This document shows, one piece after another, positions 40,201 through 52,190 of a DNA stretch of 64,000 bases; the first letter of the stretch is position 1; the number at the start of each line of letters is the position of its first letter. Location: positions 372,001-436,000 of the forward strand of contig VZTG01010070.1 of the NCBI GenBank assembly GCA_013397845.1, read 5' to 3'. Position numbers and translations under genes: made by a program. The notes under the pieces were generated by a model. It saw only the letters and a program-made list of their open reading frames with translations, had not been told where the DNA came from and did no database searches. Origin of the DNA: Melanocharis versteri (Eukaryota; Chordata; Aves; Passeriformes; Melanocharitidae).

Positions 40201-40429
40201 ATCACTCGGATATCATGGAAAACATGCAGAGCACTTGATACTGTTGTAAAGACTTTTGAGTCAATAACTCTTTAAAAGAGTCACCATTCCTTAGGCTCAT
40301 CTACCACTAAGGAAAAAACCATTCATACGCAATAGCAGAAGCTATCAAAGGCTGAAGTGATTTTTACTTATTAAAACTACACAGGTTCTATATAAACACT
40401 TTAGAATATAATAACAATATAGCTATAAT

Positions 40430-41215
40430 CAAATAATGCCCTACTATGCTAGACAGGAGTTTATCTAGTTAGGCTGGGCAATGTAGTTCATTTCTTCATC
40501 ACAATTTTAAAATTAAAGAGGACTGTACTATAGTGATTTATTCTGATCCTTATAGACATTGCAATTACTGTAATACAGAAAATGGTACAGTTAGCTGAAA
40601 ATAATTATTAAAGCCTAAGTTATTAGCATATAAGAGAGTCAAAAAGAACAAGAGAAATGTTAGTTGCTATTGTTTATGTGGTAAATTTTTACATTGGTTA
40701 TTATGCCAATGGGACCAAATAAGGGTACTTTGCACATGTAATGAAAAGAAATTAAAAACTTGACTAAAATAAATCACATTCTTTAACACAGCAGTTCTTT
40801 CAGCTGAGGATCTTGTTGATACATTAGATAATCCTATATGCCTTCACCCTGACATACTCTTATTTGGAACAGTTCGTAACATTCCCATTCTGTCTGTGAA
40901 AAGACATTTTAATTGAAAAATCATTTGCCCATAAAATTATCATCATCAATTTACATTCTACAAAGGGACTGCATTATGACCATAAAACAATTTGTAAGTG
41001 GATTCATTCTACCCAGTAAATCACTTTACATTATTCTGTGAACAGAATGATTAAAGCAGGTTAGCATTTTGCTGGCAAAGTAATTACGTTGTTATGCATT
41101 TCAGCCACACAGATACTTGTAATAGCTAGTCCATTTATCTTGGTGACAGAACGTCTATACTAAATGGGTAGAATACATTTTATTTACTTGATGCAATTCA
41201 CTTAATTCACAAAAT
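40430..41215. promoter_or_regulatory. Possible conserved noncoding element
   Basis: About 800 bp of low-complexity-free AT-rich sequence directly after the CR1 fragment. It holds a TAATTACG core at 41081, an octamer-like TTATGCATTT at about 41092, a CCAAT-type GCCAATGGG near 40705 and several TTAATT/AATTAT words. The dense mixture of factor-like motifs without slippage tracts is compatible with purifying selection; only an alignment could show it. Confidence 0.2.
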
Positions 41216-41250
41216 ACTTTTAAACCTAGGTTTTGTCATCAGGAAAGTTT

Positions 41251-41290
41251 TATCTATTTATTTATTTAACTTTCTTTTTTATTTTATTTA
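41251..41290. repeat. (TTTA)n-like low-complexity tract
   Basis: TATCTATTTATTTATTTAAC and then a T-rich continuation with more ATTT units. Confidence 0.8.
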
Positions 41291-42300
41291 GCTGATCAGA
41301 ATTTGTAAGCGATTTTAAGAAAAAGTGAAAATAAATGTTCTACTAGAAGTAGCTCAGCTGCCCAGAACTTTTGTTTAGCTTGGGAAAAACCTGCACAGTA
41401 CAACCTGCCACAGTCTTTTCTTTGGGACTAAATTGCTGTTACTAATGAGTTAGAAAAGGGAAATGACAACTCAGTTCTGAGGGTAACAGCCACAGGATAT
41501 CATAAATTCCAGCGAGAGAGGGAGCTCAGTGGCTCTGGGCTGTGACCAGTACCCAGCTCCTGGTGTTTGATCATCAATATGTGTGTGGCCACTTGGCAAC
41601 ATGCAGACCAACAGAGACAGCAGCTACAACAATCAGTAAAAGGCACTGGCTGTTTTATATCTCTGTAACATCACCAGGGGACTCCCCACTGTCCTGCAAC
41701 CGAAAATCTCTGATTGCTGGATTCAGTTGAACCCATCATAGGTAAATTATTTATGTTGTCTGCATTGGAAAGCACATGCAAATGTGCAAGCCTGGACACT
41801 TAAATCTGACTTGTTAGTGGGGATTCAAAGTTGATTTACAGGAATCCTACTGGTGTAGAAACAACAGGAGCAAGAAATACTAACTGACACTATCCACAAG
41901 ATCCATCTCTCACATATTATTTAGCTTCAAGGTAGGAAGAGTTAAATATATGGGTCAGATTTCTAAATATGCTAAGAATGTCAAACTTTTAAAGAAATAG
42001 TCAGAAAGCAATATGTCAAAACCTTTTTAAATATTTCTGTGTGATTATTTAGGCAGTCATGGCATTTCTTTCTGCCATGATTAACTATAACTTACATTTA
42101 ACAAAAAGAAATTAAAATAAAAGCACAGAAGAGATCTCCACACAGACACCCTTTCACGGCCTTCTCACGCCATAAGGGAGCTCTGGACTTGAGGGGAAAA
42201 AAGAAAAAAAGCCCTTTCACTTTACCACAAGTTTGTTACGTCAGTCCCATGACTTCTTCACAAGCATCAAATTTTTTCAAGTTACCTATGGTTCTTTAAA

Positions 42301-42398
42301 GGTTTTGTTGTTTGAGTGGGTTTGGTTTTTTGGTTTGGGGTTTTTGGGGTGTTGGGTTTTGGTTTTCTTCTGGGTTTTTTTTTGTTTGTTTGTTTTTT
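42301..42398. repeat. G/T-rich (GGTTTT)n-like tract
   Basis: Nearly 100 bp made almost only of G and T on the plus strand, with repeated GGTTTT, GGGTTT and GGGG blocks and a closing GTTTGTTTGTTT run. Two GGGG runs and several GGG runs lie within 60 bp. Confidence 0.9.
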
Positions 42399-43094
42399 AA
42401 GGAGTTTTGATGAAGAGCAATGCACCAATTTCTTGGTGACCATAACAGCACGTTTTTATTTGATGCTCAACTCATTGTTTTTAATCTGAGGAAAATGTGC
42501 TTGCAGTAACACTATTCCTGTTAAAAGAACTCTCAAACTGGTTTCATTCCACCCCTGTGCAGACTTTATAAACTGACAGCAGCATTACTGCTCTCCAAAC
42601 ACACTCCATTCTCATTAAATGGCTAATCTAAAACCAATCAACCAAAACACAGAGAAGAACTGCACCGAATACAAATCTTTTACTCTCAAGAAGGAATTCA
42701 AATTAAGGTAAATCACAGTTATATCTCAGATCTGAGTGACCATCTTTCAAAAATAATTTAGAACAAAAAGCAGTAGCTGGAAAAAAATCAGATCTTTTCC
42801 TTAGTAGCATCAGCAATCATTTACTCACATGAATGATTAGCACACTTAAAAATTTCAAGAACAACATTATGTAGGCAATAATTTATATGCAGTTAACACA
42901 TCTCTAATAATAGTGGAATAAATAGAATTTATTAAAAGTAAATTTCAAGACTGAATAATTTAAATTATTTCTACTTAGGTGGATATTGTCAGAAGTCAAA
43001 TTTTATCTAATTCCTAATACAGTATATATCTACTTAAAAGTGGTGTAATAATCCTTAGAAACTGGTTGAACACAGAACATGTGCATTATCTTAC

Positions 43095-43199
43095 ACACCA
43101 AATTTGACCAGACAATCATTACTTGAAGTTTTCTATTTGCCCTACTCTTTGATACCTGTGGGAATAGTTCCTTCCTTAGATCCAATACAATACATCTAC
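43095..43199 (-). other. Candidate internal coding exon, unknown gene
   Basis: Minus-strand segment of 105 nt between a CCTAG acceptor and a TGTGTAAGA donor. It is open in one frame, phase 1 in and phase 1 out, with a peptide containing VLDLRKELFPQVSKSRANRK. An alternative acceptor (TTTTAG) 13 nt upstream keeps the same phase. Its entry phase fits the candidate exon at 44759-44933 (Gly codon across the junction) and its exit phase fits 31741-31955 (Cys codon). The polypyrimidine tract is weak. I do not recognise the peptide, and a short open segment like this has a substantial chance of being accidental. Confidence 0.12.
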
Positions 43200-43679
43200 C
43201 TAGGACATGCACTAAAATGTGCATAAATCATAATCACTCAAAAGTTCCAGCAACATAAAGCTTGTATGCAGAGTTTGATATTTTGAATTTATTTGGGGAG
43301 GGGATAAAACCAAATAAAAATAAATAAAGCCCACAGACTTTGAAAACTTAAAGGAAGAATACTGCAGATTCCACTTTGGAAATAAAGGAAGATTTGAAGT
43401 TCTCTCATTCTGCTATTGACCTGCTGTAGAAACTCCCTTGGATAATTCATTTCAGAACTCTATTTCTCTGTGTATTTACTGAGGCCATAAATGGCATCTG
43501 TCTTCACTACTAAAGCATTTTGAAGTCCACAAGAATACACTGAATGACCAAACAGGATTTATAAATAATAGCAAGCCATAAACTGCATAAATAAATGCCT
43601 CAGGTTTCTGTAATGATAATTTTTAAATTAGAACCTACAGTTATATGGATCTAATTTGTAAAAAACATTTTGAGGTACT

Positions 43680-43930
43680 TCATGGAAACAATTGGCAGTT
43701 CTATATTTCTCTTGCAAATTGACAGCTCATCATGTATTCCTTTTTTTATGTGTCTAATTGGCCATCTTAAAGTGCACTGTGACTGCAACAAGCAGTTCCA
43801 AATATTTGTTATTATGAAATCTTAATTGCCCCTTAGCAAATGTTATAAACATTGCAAAGAAAGACAAAATTGACAAGCAGCATTCTCCAGTGAATTATTT
43901 CTCCCCATCCTGTCTGTGATGTTTCAATAA
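43680..43930. promoter_or_regulatory. Possible conserved noncoding element
   Basis: Unique sequence with CTAATTGGCC, CTTAATTGCC, TTTGCAAATTG-like and TGACAGCT (TALE homeodomain-like) words. No repeat or convincing frame. Suggested only by motif density. Confidence 0.15.
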
Positions 43931-44758
43931 TTCCACTCAACAGACCCTCCTATGCCTTTTTAGGAGGTTCTTAAAATAATACCATTATCACTTGCTTTAT
44001 GAAAGCTCTAAGTTAATACATAGATACTCCACTGATGGAAAATATCTAACCTCCCATTAAATCAACTCAGCAAGATTAATTCACACCACTGAAACTTAAC
44101 CTACACCATTTCAAAACAGGCTCCTGTTCTCAGTATTCTGTAAACCAAGTGTCCTCTACCAAAATATTCTGGTGGGATATATGCATGTCTGTATGATTTC
44201 ATAGATCAAGGGAGACAGTAATAACACCTAGGCTGGTACAGTCATAGCTTTGGAGGAAATGTGTTTTATGTAAATAATGAAGGAAGGAGGATAACAAGCC
44301 GTGCCCTTGAACATCAAGGAAAGAAATATAAAGCAGAGTGTGGTCTATTTCTTTCACATGGATGCTCAAAAACTGTGCTAAATCACATTCTTTGCAAAAA
44401 TGATTTGGAGATTCATTTAATCAGTTATTTAATTACGAATAAAACAAACAGTGTTCGAGCTATGAAAAGCACAAATACGCTTGGAAGCCTTAACAGGTAA
44501 ATATAATTATATACTGCAATAAAACCTTGCACAGATCTTTTCAGCCAGTGGTTCAGAGCACTCAGATGCGCCTTTGGAGAAGCATAAACAATGCAAAAAA
44601 CCTATAATTGCAATGTCAGTCATGGTGTCCATACAGAATACCAAGTACAAAATCATATCTTGATTTATTTCCATGGGCCTTTGGCAAAATAAAACCCTAC
44701 AAAGCCAACAGCAGAAGCACAGTGTCCTCTGCTGGGGAAACTACCTAACATTCCTTAC

Positions 44759-44933
44759 CTGAACATGAGGGGGCCGGGGGAAAACATGGCTCTCCTAACC
44801 AAAACTGAGCCAGTTCAATCAAGCATTTGTTCCAAAAATCCCATTTTTCACAACACACATAAAAATAGTAGGAGAGAGAAGACCATCCTGGACATACTGC
44901 TTCAGTGGCTTCCAACAATTCCACCTTGACTGA
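44759..44933 (-). other. Candidate internal coding exon, unknown gene
   Basis: Minus-strand segment with a near-consensus donor (TTCAG then GTAAGG) at its end. It is open in one frame with phase 0 in and phase 1 out if the CTATCAG acceptor is used. The peptide is rich in aromatic residues and cysteine (for example YYFYVCCEKWDFWNK), a composition also typical of frames through T/G-rich noncoding DNA, so coding status is doubtful. The acceptor has almost no pyrimidine tract. It is listed because its phases fit the neighbouring candidates upstream and downstream. Confidence 0.08.
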
Positions 44934-46379
44934 CTGATAGCTCAATAGCCATTACTTATATAATTCACCATAAGCGATCTTAAAATACTTTACTTTTTCA
45001 TGTATACTGCCATTGTTAAAAATGACCAATTGAGCCATTTGTCAAAGCGCACTAAAAGGGCTCCTGAGCACAAATGTTCTTAATCTTTTCTCCTTTTTTA
45101 ATAAGATAAGGATTCAGCTACAAAATGTGCCATCTGTAATTTAGAATGGAACAAGAACTGCAGCATGTCAATAGCTCTCTTCGATTACTGGATGTGATCA
45201 ATTTGCCCACATACGTGAAGAAGCTGTAGCTCTCTCTGCTAGGAAGATAAATAAGATATCTCATTCCAAACTGAGGTACAAAGGAAAAGCCCACCCTTAC
45301 CCTGTGTGAATCCTCTCTCACAGCAGCAGTCAATAATGCAAGGGTGTAAAGTTGTAAACTTAACTGAACAGAAAAGGATGCAGCTATCAGGAGCATCTCT
45401 CCAATTCATATGGCAGTTATATTTGAATGTTAAATATAGCATTTGAGGGAAAAATTAGCAAATGCAAAGAAAAATAATAAAGAAAATGACAGAAGCACCA
45501 ACCACTAATCATAGCCAATAATGAACAATCACTTTTGTAAATAAATAAATTCACAAGTCATATCCCTTATAAATTGCTTCTGTATTCTGTGTTAAATCAA
45601 TAAGATCAAACCGTTACAGACAGGAAATATCTTATTTGCACATAAATATTCCTTTATATTTAAGCCAGCTGATAGAGTTATATTTTTTGCTTCATTAACC
45701 AACATAACACTGAAGCAACCTCACAGCAGTGATGTAATGAAGTTGAATTAACTCGTGGAGAGAACTGTGTACCTAAAGTTCACTACTGATGCAGGGCAAA
45801 CATCTTGGGTTTAATTTCCACTGTTAAAAGACCCAAAATGCACTAAATAATTCAAGCTAAGTACATACCCAGAGTGGACACAAATCTAGTTGTAAAAAGG
45901 AATATGGACAGGGCAGAACATAGATGGCACTTATCTGAAACACTGCCAAAGACAGCATGGCACCAACAGGGTAGAAACAGGCAAAAATCACTTGGTTTAT
46001 TGTACATTAGTTGCACCCCTAAAAACCTCACTGTGTGACAGGCTGACTGTGCTTAAAAATCTTCAACTATAGTGAAAAATCACACACACCTTTCACTCTG
46101 ATGTTTAACGACCAATGGATGATGCAGAGACTCAAAATGTGTTAACTTGGCAAATATGTGTCCCTGGAAAAATACACTCTAGTCCAGCTCTTCCATTTGT
46201 AAAATCTTCCAAATATATATTTTTTTAAGTTCTCTAATGGGCTTGTGGACATCAAGACCTACATTGTATTTAGTTAAATCAGTAAGACAACAGCTTTTAG
46301 AAACCATCTTAATTTGTATGGCTGTATGTGAACAGGAACTGAAAGACCACAAATTGTCAGCGCTGGTGTGATTTAGACC

Positions 46380-46640
46380 TGCTGACCATTAAACACTGTG
46401 GCCTTATCTGCTTTTTTAATTCACATGGGCATAATTTATAATGTCTCTTGAAAAAGATTCTGCTTTAGTTGCAGGTTTGGGGCACAACAAGAGCTCCCTG
46501 ATCTGAATTTATTCACATTAGAGATTATTATCGGTCTTGAGTCTGTTCTTCTAACGCACATACAATTTTCATACACAGGATCCTGTCATGCTTCATTTGC
46601 AATCACTTCTGCTGTGCATTATGCATAGCTCAGTAGCAAA
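46380..46640. promoter_or_regulatory. Possible conserved noncoding element
   Basis: Unique sequence containing CTTATCTG (GATA-type), TTAATTCACATGG, CATTTGCAATC and TTATGCATAG words. No repeat or convincing frame. Suggested only by motif density. Confidence 0.15.
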
Positions 46641-47360
46641 TGAAGGGAAGGCTGTGTTGGCACATCAAGGAGAAAATTCTAAGGCAGGTATTCTTAGACA
46701 CTTCAAAACTCCAGCCTGCTCCTAACAACACAAAATTCCCCAGTGACACCACTGGGGAAAAAATGGCCCCATTGCCCCTTTCTGCCTCCAATGGTTACTT
46801 TTAGGTAAAAGGGGAGATGCTACTGCTCTTATAAATTAGCTCACCTTGCATTTTAATATACTTTAAAATGCACAGGTAAAAATAACATACCACACCTAAC
46901 TATTATATTATCATGTTCAAGTTGAGTGTCTGATTTACAGTTACCACACCCACACTCCATGTGCACATTGGCCAGTTCATTTCATGTGTGTTCATTCCAT
47001 TTATGCACATAAGAAAGCAATTTGTTTGCACAACTGGAATCTTTATTTGCCTGAAGATTCCAAGCTCTGTTTCCAGATTGTTTTCATTTATTCAAAATAC
47101 ACTTTTCATTAAAAGGACCCAACAACTCATCTTAACTGTGACAGCACTCATGAAACTCAAGGTCATCTAAGTACAAAGCCAAAAATCAGGGACATGTGAT
47201 TATGTATATTTACAGGAAGAAATAGTCTCAGATGAAGACTTTTTTTCCTTAAACTAGAATGAAACATTATTTCTCTGAATGAAATGGTAAATGTAAAGAT
47301 GATAGGAGGGAAAGATAATTCTGTTTTTCCATTAAGAGTCGTTCCCAGTAAGGTAACCAT

Positions 47361-47392
47361 CAGCTAAATTAGATAGCAGCTAAATTAGACAG
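47361..47392. repeat. 16-bp tandem duplication, two copies
   Basis: CAGCTAAATTAGATAG is followed immediately by CAGCTAAATTAGACAG, one mismatch. A third partial and degenerate copy (CCCAGCTAGATACAGCT) follows. Confidence 0.9.
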
Positions 47393-48766
47393 CCCAGCTA
47401 GATACAGCTCTAAGCAGTTATAAAGCATTTATCAGAATGGTGCCTGAGCCTAAGGCCAACTTGACCACAGACAGCAGTTCCTTTACAGTGGATATGGTAA
47501 AACAGATGCATTTTTTATCTTTACATATTCAAACAAACACATTATCCACAGGTTTGTATGGAAATACAGAACAACCAGACAGCAAAAAAAAAACCCCGAA
47601 TCCACAGTCATTTATTTAGCACTTAGAAAAAGAATGAAACTTCTTTACAACAAAATATCCCGTCTGGGGACCATGGTTGTATCTGTTCTCCTGCCTGCAG
47701 ATCTTTTTAAGGCACTCCTCTGTAAAATGTTTCTGGAAAATCCACCCCCATCGATTCACAGCCACCAGATAGACAGACAGACATATACACCTCACACAGA
47801 GCAAAGCAGATATTAACATGCAGCAATAATTGGATCCAAATGGCATTTCACTTGTCTCCGGATCTATTTTAAGAGCCAACTGCCTTCCACATTTTCCCTC
47901 TTTTCTCTTGCAGAGAACCTTTATGCCATTCTCTGCTATTAGTCACCAGACACATTCCTAGGAACATAAAGCAGCAGAATAATTTAATGCCTTGGATCTA
48001 CATGTCATTCCTGTAGCAGTGCTAAGCTCTCTAAAAATCTCATTCAAATATATCATTGCATTTCTAATGCCAGATTAGTTTAGGCCATCAAAGTCTAGAT
48101 GTATCTATAATTGTTTAGTTAGTCCAGCGATATATTCATTTTCTAGAATGAGTAGTGGAGAGGGGAGAGAAGATGACAAAGTTGCATAGATAAACAGGAT
48201 TGCTGTTTGAATTTGAATGGATTCCACAGAAGTTTTATGTTTCCAAGTCTACTGATGAAGTGTGTCATCATTCCTGTCTACTGATAAAACTAAGGAAAAG
48301 CTACCACAATCATTCAGCTGAATTCAAAGCACTGCCACTGTGATCCCCTAAAGCTGCTTTCTGAAGTTGGAAATAAATGACTTTTTTTCTCCTTTGTTTG
48401 CTATGCCAAGAAGAGATAATGCAGCACATTCAGTTAACATTTGTCCCTGAAGCACATTATCCCTCCAGGAGTATTACGTGGGAGTAGCACAGACATAGTG
48501 TTTCAAATTAATCAGGAATGGGATTAATCATGCAAGAAATAGAAGTTAAAATGCAATATTTAAAAATAAAGTTACAGCAGTAGTAAAGTATAATTAAAAT
48601 ATTCTTCCTAGCTACAATTTCTGTTGCCATGTTAAGTTTGATTTTATCAGTTACATTCCTCTATTTTTTAATTTTTCAGCTTTAATGCCTTAGAGTAAAA
48701 ACCTGCCACTTATTGAAGCCTAGTTAGAAATGCCTGAGCCTTTTTTCCTATTCTCTCATTTTTCAG

Positions 48767-48882
48767 CAAAATGTAACAGCTTCATAAAGATTCTGATCTG
48801 CACATTGGGTCTGGCTGAGCTGAGAGCAGCAGCGGAGGACAGGGGAGTGTGGAGTGCCAGGGAGCAGCATGGCGAGGGGAAG
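48767..48882 (+). other. Candidate spliced exon, coding or lncRNA
   Basis: A 116-nt plus-strand segment with strong splice signals. The acceptor is preceded by 24 nearly pure pyrimidines (48741-48764) ending in CAG, and the donor is GGGAAG followed by GTAAGA. The second half of the segment is GC-rich and purine-rich, in sharp contrast to its surroundings. One frame is open throughout (phase 1 in, phase 0 out), giving a peptide with LGLAELRAAAEDRGVWSARE. An ATG at 48869 with a purine at -3 and G at +4 (AGCATGG) sits just before the donor, so a first-exon or noncoding role is also possible. No family is recognised, and no partner exon was found on this strand. Confidence 0.22.
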
Positions 48883-50421
48883 GTAAGAACTGAGCAGGTG
48901 GATACAGGGAGTGTGGTTCTGGGTGAGAACTGACCATGAAAATTAAATCAGAATTTCAGAGCACACCCAAAATAATGTCATATGAGTGCCAGCAATAAGC
49001 ACAAGAAAAGTGAACACAACTCATAACACAAAAGCGTAGCAGTGGAAGGGCAAGTGGCAAAGTTCACCAAGAGTTCTGTGTTACCTGAATGTGGAAAAAT
49101 ACTCACACTGCAGAATTCACATGTCAATCACTTAATTAGGATTGTTATAATTAGAAATTGGGCAAGCATGCTTATTCCCTCCTTCTCCTCACATGCGGTA
49201 TCTTAATTTCAATCAAAAACCTTTAATTTACTAAAGTCAGGTTTCTCCGTGAACTCTGCCAGAACCTCACTAATTCCTTCAGCTGCAATTTCCACCAACT
49301 ATAGCACAGGATGAAGCATCATGGCATTATTTGAAAAAGTTAAGTATCACGAACTGCTGGCAGAAGAATAGCAAATTAAATATTTATTTCATGTGCATAT
49401 TATGAATCTCCTTCTATTTATTTGCCACAATATGTATCAACAGTGATTGCTCAAAATTTCATTTTTACCTGACTGTAAGCAGTTTTCCAACTGGAATCAT
49501 GGTTTTATTATTTCCTATAAACACAGCAAAAAACTAAGATATAGATAATCATATGCCTATGCAGATTGCCTGTATCAAAATTAATTGCCTGTATTAAGTT
49601 CAAGGACAATAATCATCTGTCTGTATTTTTACAGGCTCTAACCTTACTCCTGTGGAAGATACAGAGACCAATACTTTATTTCTGCATGATCATGCTGAAG
49701 CAGAATGCAATTGCTTCTCTGGAACCACGTTTTCTCTCTCCACCCATTTGTTCTTCAGAACTTGCTGTCTTCCTATTATTTTACCCACCCAGCATCTTAT
49801 ATCACCTAATGTTCACTTCAAATACAAAAAGCCTTTATCCTTTTGGCCTGACAAGGCAATTTTTTTTCATGCAATGATATTGATATTAAATATACCAGAT
49901 CAACTTTCATTTTCCTTTCCTACCAAGAGGCCAAATGAAATCTCTTAAGAGACAAAGTTCTAAGTGTTTTATCTAGTTCATAGTTTTAATCAAGCCATAT
50001 ACTCTTAGTTTAAAATGTATAACGCAAATCAATACAGATCCTAGGATTTTAAAATACTTAAAGTGTTGCTTAAATTGCTGTCACACGAAAAAGGGAAGAG
50101 CTGCAGCTTGTATGAATAAGGCATTGACAAGCTTCACATTAACATGCAGGGGATTAATCCTAAATATTGAAGAGCTCAGAGGTTTACAGTTAGCAGCATA
50201 TTTAGAAGCTCAGTCAAGCACAGGTTTTATACAAATGGGAAGTGCTCCAACACTTTGTCCTTCTCTGCTTGGAGCACTTTCAAATACAGCCGAAATGAAG
50301 CAGTGATTTCACACTCCCAGGAGCCCAGCCAGCACTTTGCACCAGGTTATCCCCCCACGCTCAGCACTTCCAAACATGCCTTGAGTGCTGGCTCTGTTTG
50401 CAGCTCCTGCTGGAGGAAAGG
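48883..50421. other. Unique AT-rich DNA, no gene seen
   Basis: Follows the plus-strand exon candidate. Two overlapping plus frames near 49566-49948 are Ser/Phe/Leu-rich and look accidental. Confidence 0.6.
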
Positions 50422-50775
50422 CACCTCCAGCAGAGGGTCAGCCAAGCTCCTGGGGCCTGGGACAGCTGAGGTCCGTGGAGGGCCTGGAGGAACTGGGATT
50501 GCACAGACTGACAGAGGGAAGGCTCAGGGCATCCCATCGCAATTCTCTATTACCTGAGGCAGCCAGGGTTTATAGAGCAGGCACAGCCAGGCTCAGAATG
50601 GTGCAACAAGAGGAAACAGGCACAGCCTTCAAACAAAGTTCTGATTAGATAGAATGGAAAAATTCTTCATCATAAGAACAATCAAGCCCTGGAACAGAAG
50701 TCCAGAGAGGTTTGGAATCTCCATGCCTGAAAACACTCAGAGTTCAGTTAGAAAAGATCCTGAGCAATTTGGTGC
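50422..50775 (+). mobile_element. Old CR1 LINE fragment, end of ORF2 and 3' UTR
   Basis: A diverged CR1 copy in the plus orientation. Recognisable words in order are CTCCAGCAGAGGGTCAGCC (the end of ORF2), GAGGAACTGGGATTGCACAG, GGGAAGGCTCAGGGCATC, ATTACCTGAGG, CAACAAGAGGAAACAGGCAC, GGAAAAATTCTTCATCATAAG, CCCTGGAACAG, AGAGAGGTTTGGAATCTCCA and GATCCTGAGCAATTTGGTG. The extreme 3' end with its octamer tail is missing, so the copy is truncated at both ends. Its many mismatches suggest it is older than the copy near 39.7 kb. Open frames at 50255-50648 are carried by this GC-richer repeat and are not genes. Confidence 0.82.
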
Positions 50776-52171
50776 AACAGAGTCCAAATAAAAATACATA
50801 TATTGAGGGTGAACACTCGAAAACTTTTTTGCTGATGATCAAAAGGTTTGGAGACCACTACAGCAGGGAATCACACAACCAACACAATTCACTCCATCTG
50901 CGTGCACCTCAAGGCCAGTCCATCACTCATTTACAGGAAAATATTCAGTTCCACAGAATATTCAGCACTGCACACCAGACTGAAAGAATATTGAGATCCA
51001 AGAGAGAAACTAGAAACTCTAAATAAAACTTGAGTTATGTGAAGGTGTCCAAAAGATTTTTGTGGATTTAGTAAATTATTCTTCATGTACATTGCAGAAT
51101 TTAGGACTCAGAAATCCCACTAAAATTCTGGACAGCTTAGTTATTGAAATAAATCCTCACACCAGCAGGTGGTAAGGGAATCCAAAGCACACTGCATTTC
51201 CAAGGAGGCACAGCTTAATGTCAAGAAATTTTAAGTAGGGGCTAACAGCGCCTTTTGTATAAAGACTCCAATTAGCTAAGCCTGTTAAACCAAAGGCACT
51301 GCAGATTGCTCCAAAAACTTCCTGAGGCACTGTTTAATGTTAAACTTGCCAACCTTTAACAAGACAAACTCCAAGAACAAATTTGGGTGAAGCTGGAAGA
51401 GAGGGGCTGGAAGATGCAGCAAAATCCCATGAGTTACTCTGCTATATTAATGGAACTGAAATCCCCAGGTAATTTTGAAATCAGAACTACTTGCTTGAAT
51501 CAAACTGCAGTTTACAGTAGCTCACATGCAAGAAAATCCTAAGTAGAACCTTTGATTGCTTGGTGTTTGAGGGAAATACAATTTTATTTATCCTAGAATA
51601 TGTTTGCGTATTTCTGATGGTTCTAAAGCCAAATCTACAAAATCTTAACATACATTAACTCATTGCAAGAAGAGAGGGTGCCTTCTTGACTAAAAATGAT
51701 TCCTGGATAAATTCGATGAAATAACACACAGGTATTAGAAATGTCTTGAGACAAATTCCTGTTTGCCAGACTATATAATTTCAGGTACTTGTCTGCAATA
51801 TTTGCCAAAATCTATTTCAAAGCACCTGCAAACACTTAACTTTTCCCAACAGCTGAAAACAGTTACACAAAACAGGACTGACCATAGTTGAGTCATTTCT
51901 ATTAGCTGGAAATACATAAGTTCCATTTTTAAAAGATTTCAGAATAAGGAAAATTATCTGAACTTTTTAAACAGCTGCCATCAGCTAAGATTTTGGTACC
52001 AACTGGTCACTTCAGCATGCTCTTCTAGCATGTACAAATGCAATAATAAGCAAGGAACAAAGACACTCGAGAGAAATTCTCCTGAGTTCACCTGGAGCAG
52101 GCTCAAAATAATGAGCAGGCTGCAAATGAAAATAAGCTATAAACTTTTCCAGTAATAGAAATAAGCACATA

Positions 52172-52190
52172 GAACAACAACAACAAAAAA
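52172..52190. repeat. Short (CAA)n tract
   Basis: Four CAA/ACA units running into six A residues. Confidence 0.75.

Larger units (their letters stand above)
44960..48740. other. Unique AT-rich DNA, no gene seen
   Basis: Apart from the 16-bp duplication at 47361 and the motif-rich stretch at 46380-46640, I see nothing. A minus-strand frame at 45118-45396 is open but without recognisable content. Confidence 0.6.

Noticed and set aside
50255..50648. Two overlapping plus-strand frames of 87-100 codons.
   Set aside because: They run mostly through the CR1 fragment at 50422-50775 and do not follow the CR1 ORF2 frame as an intact protein.
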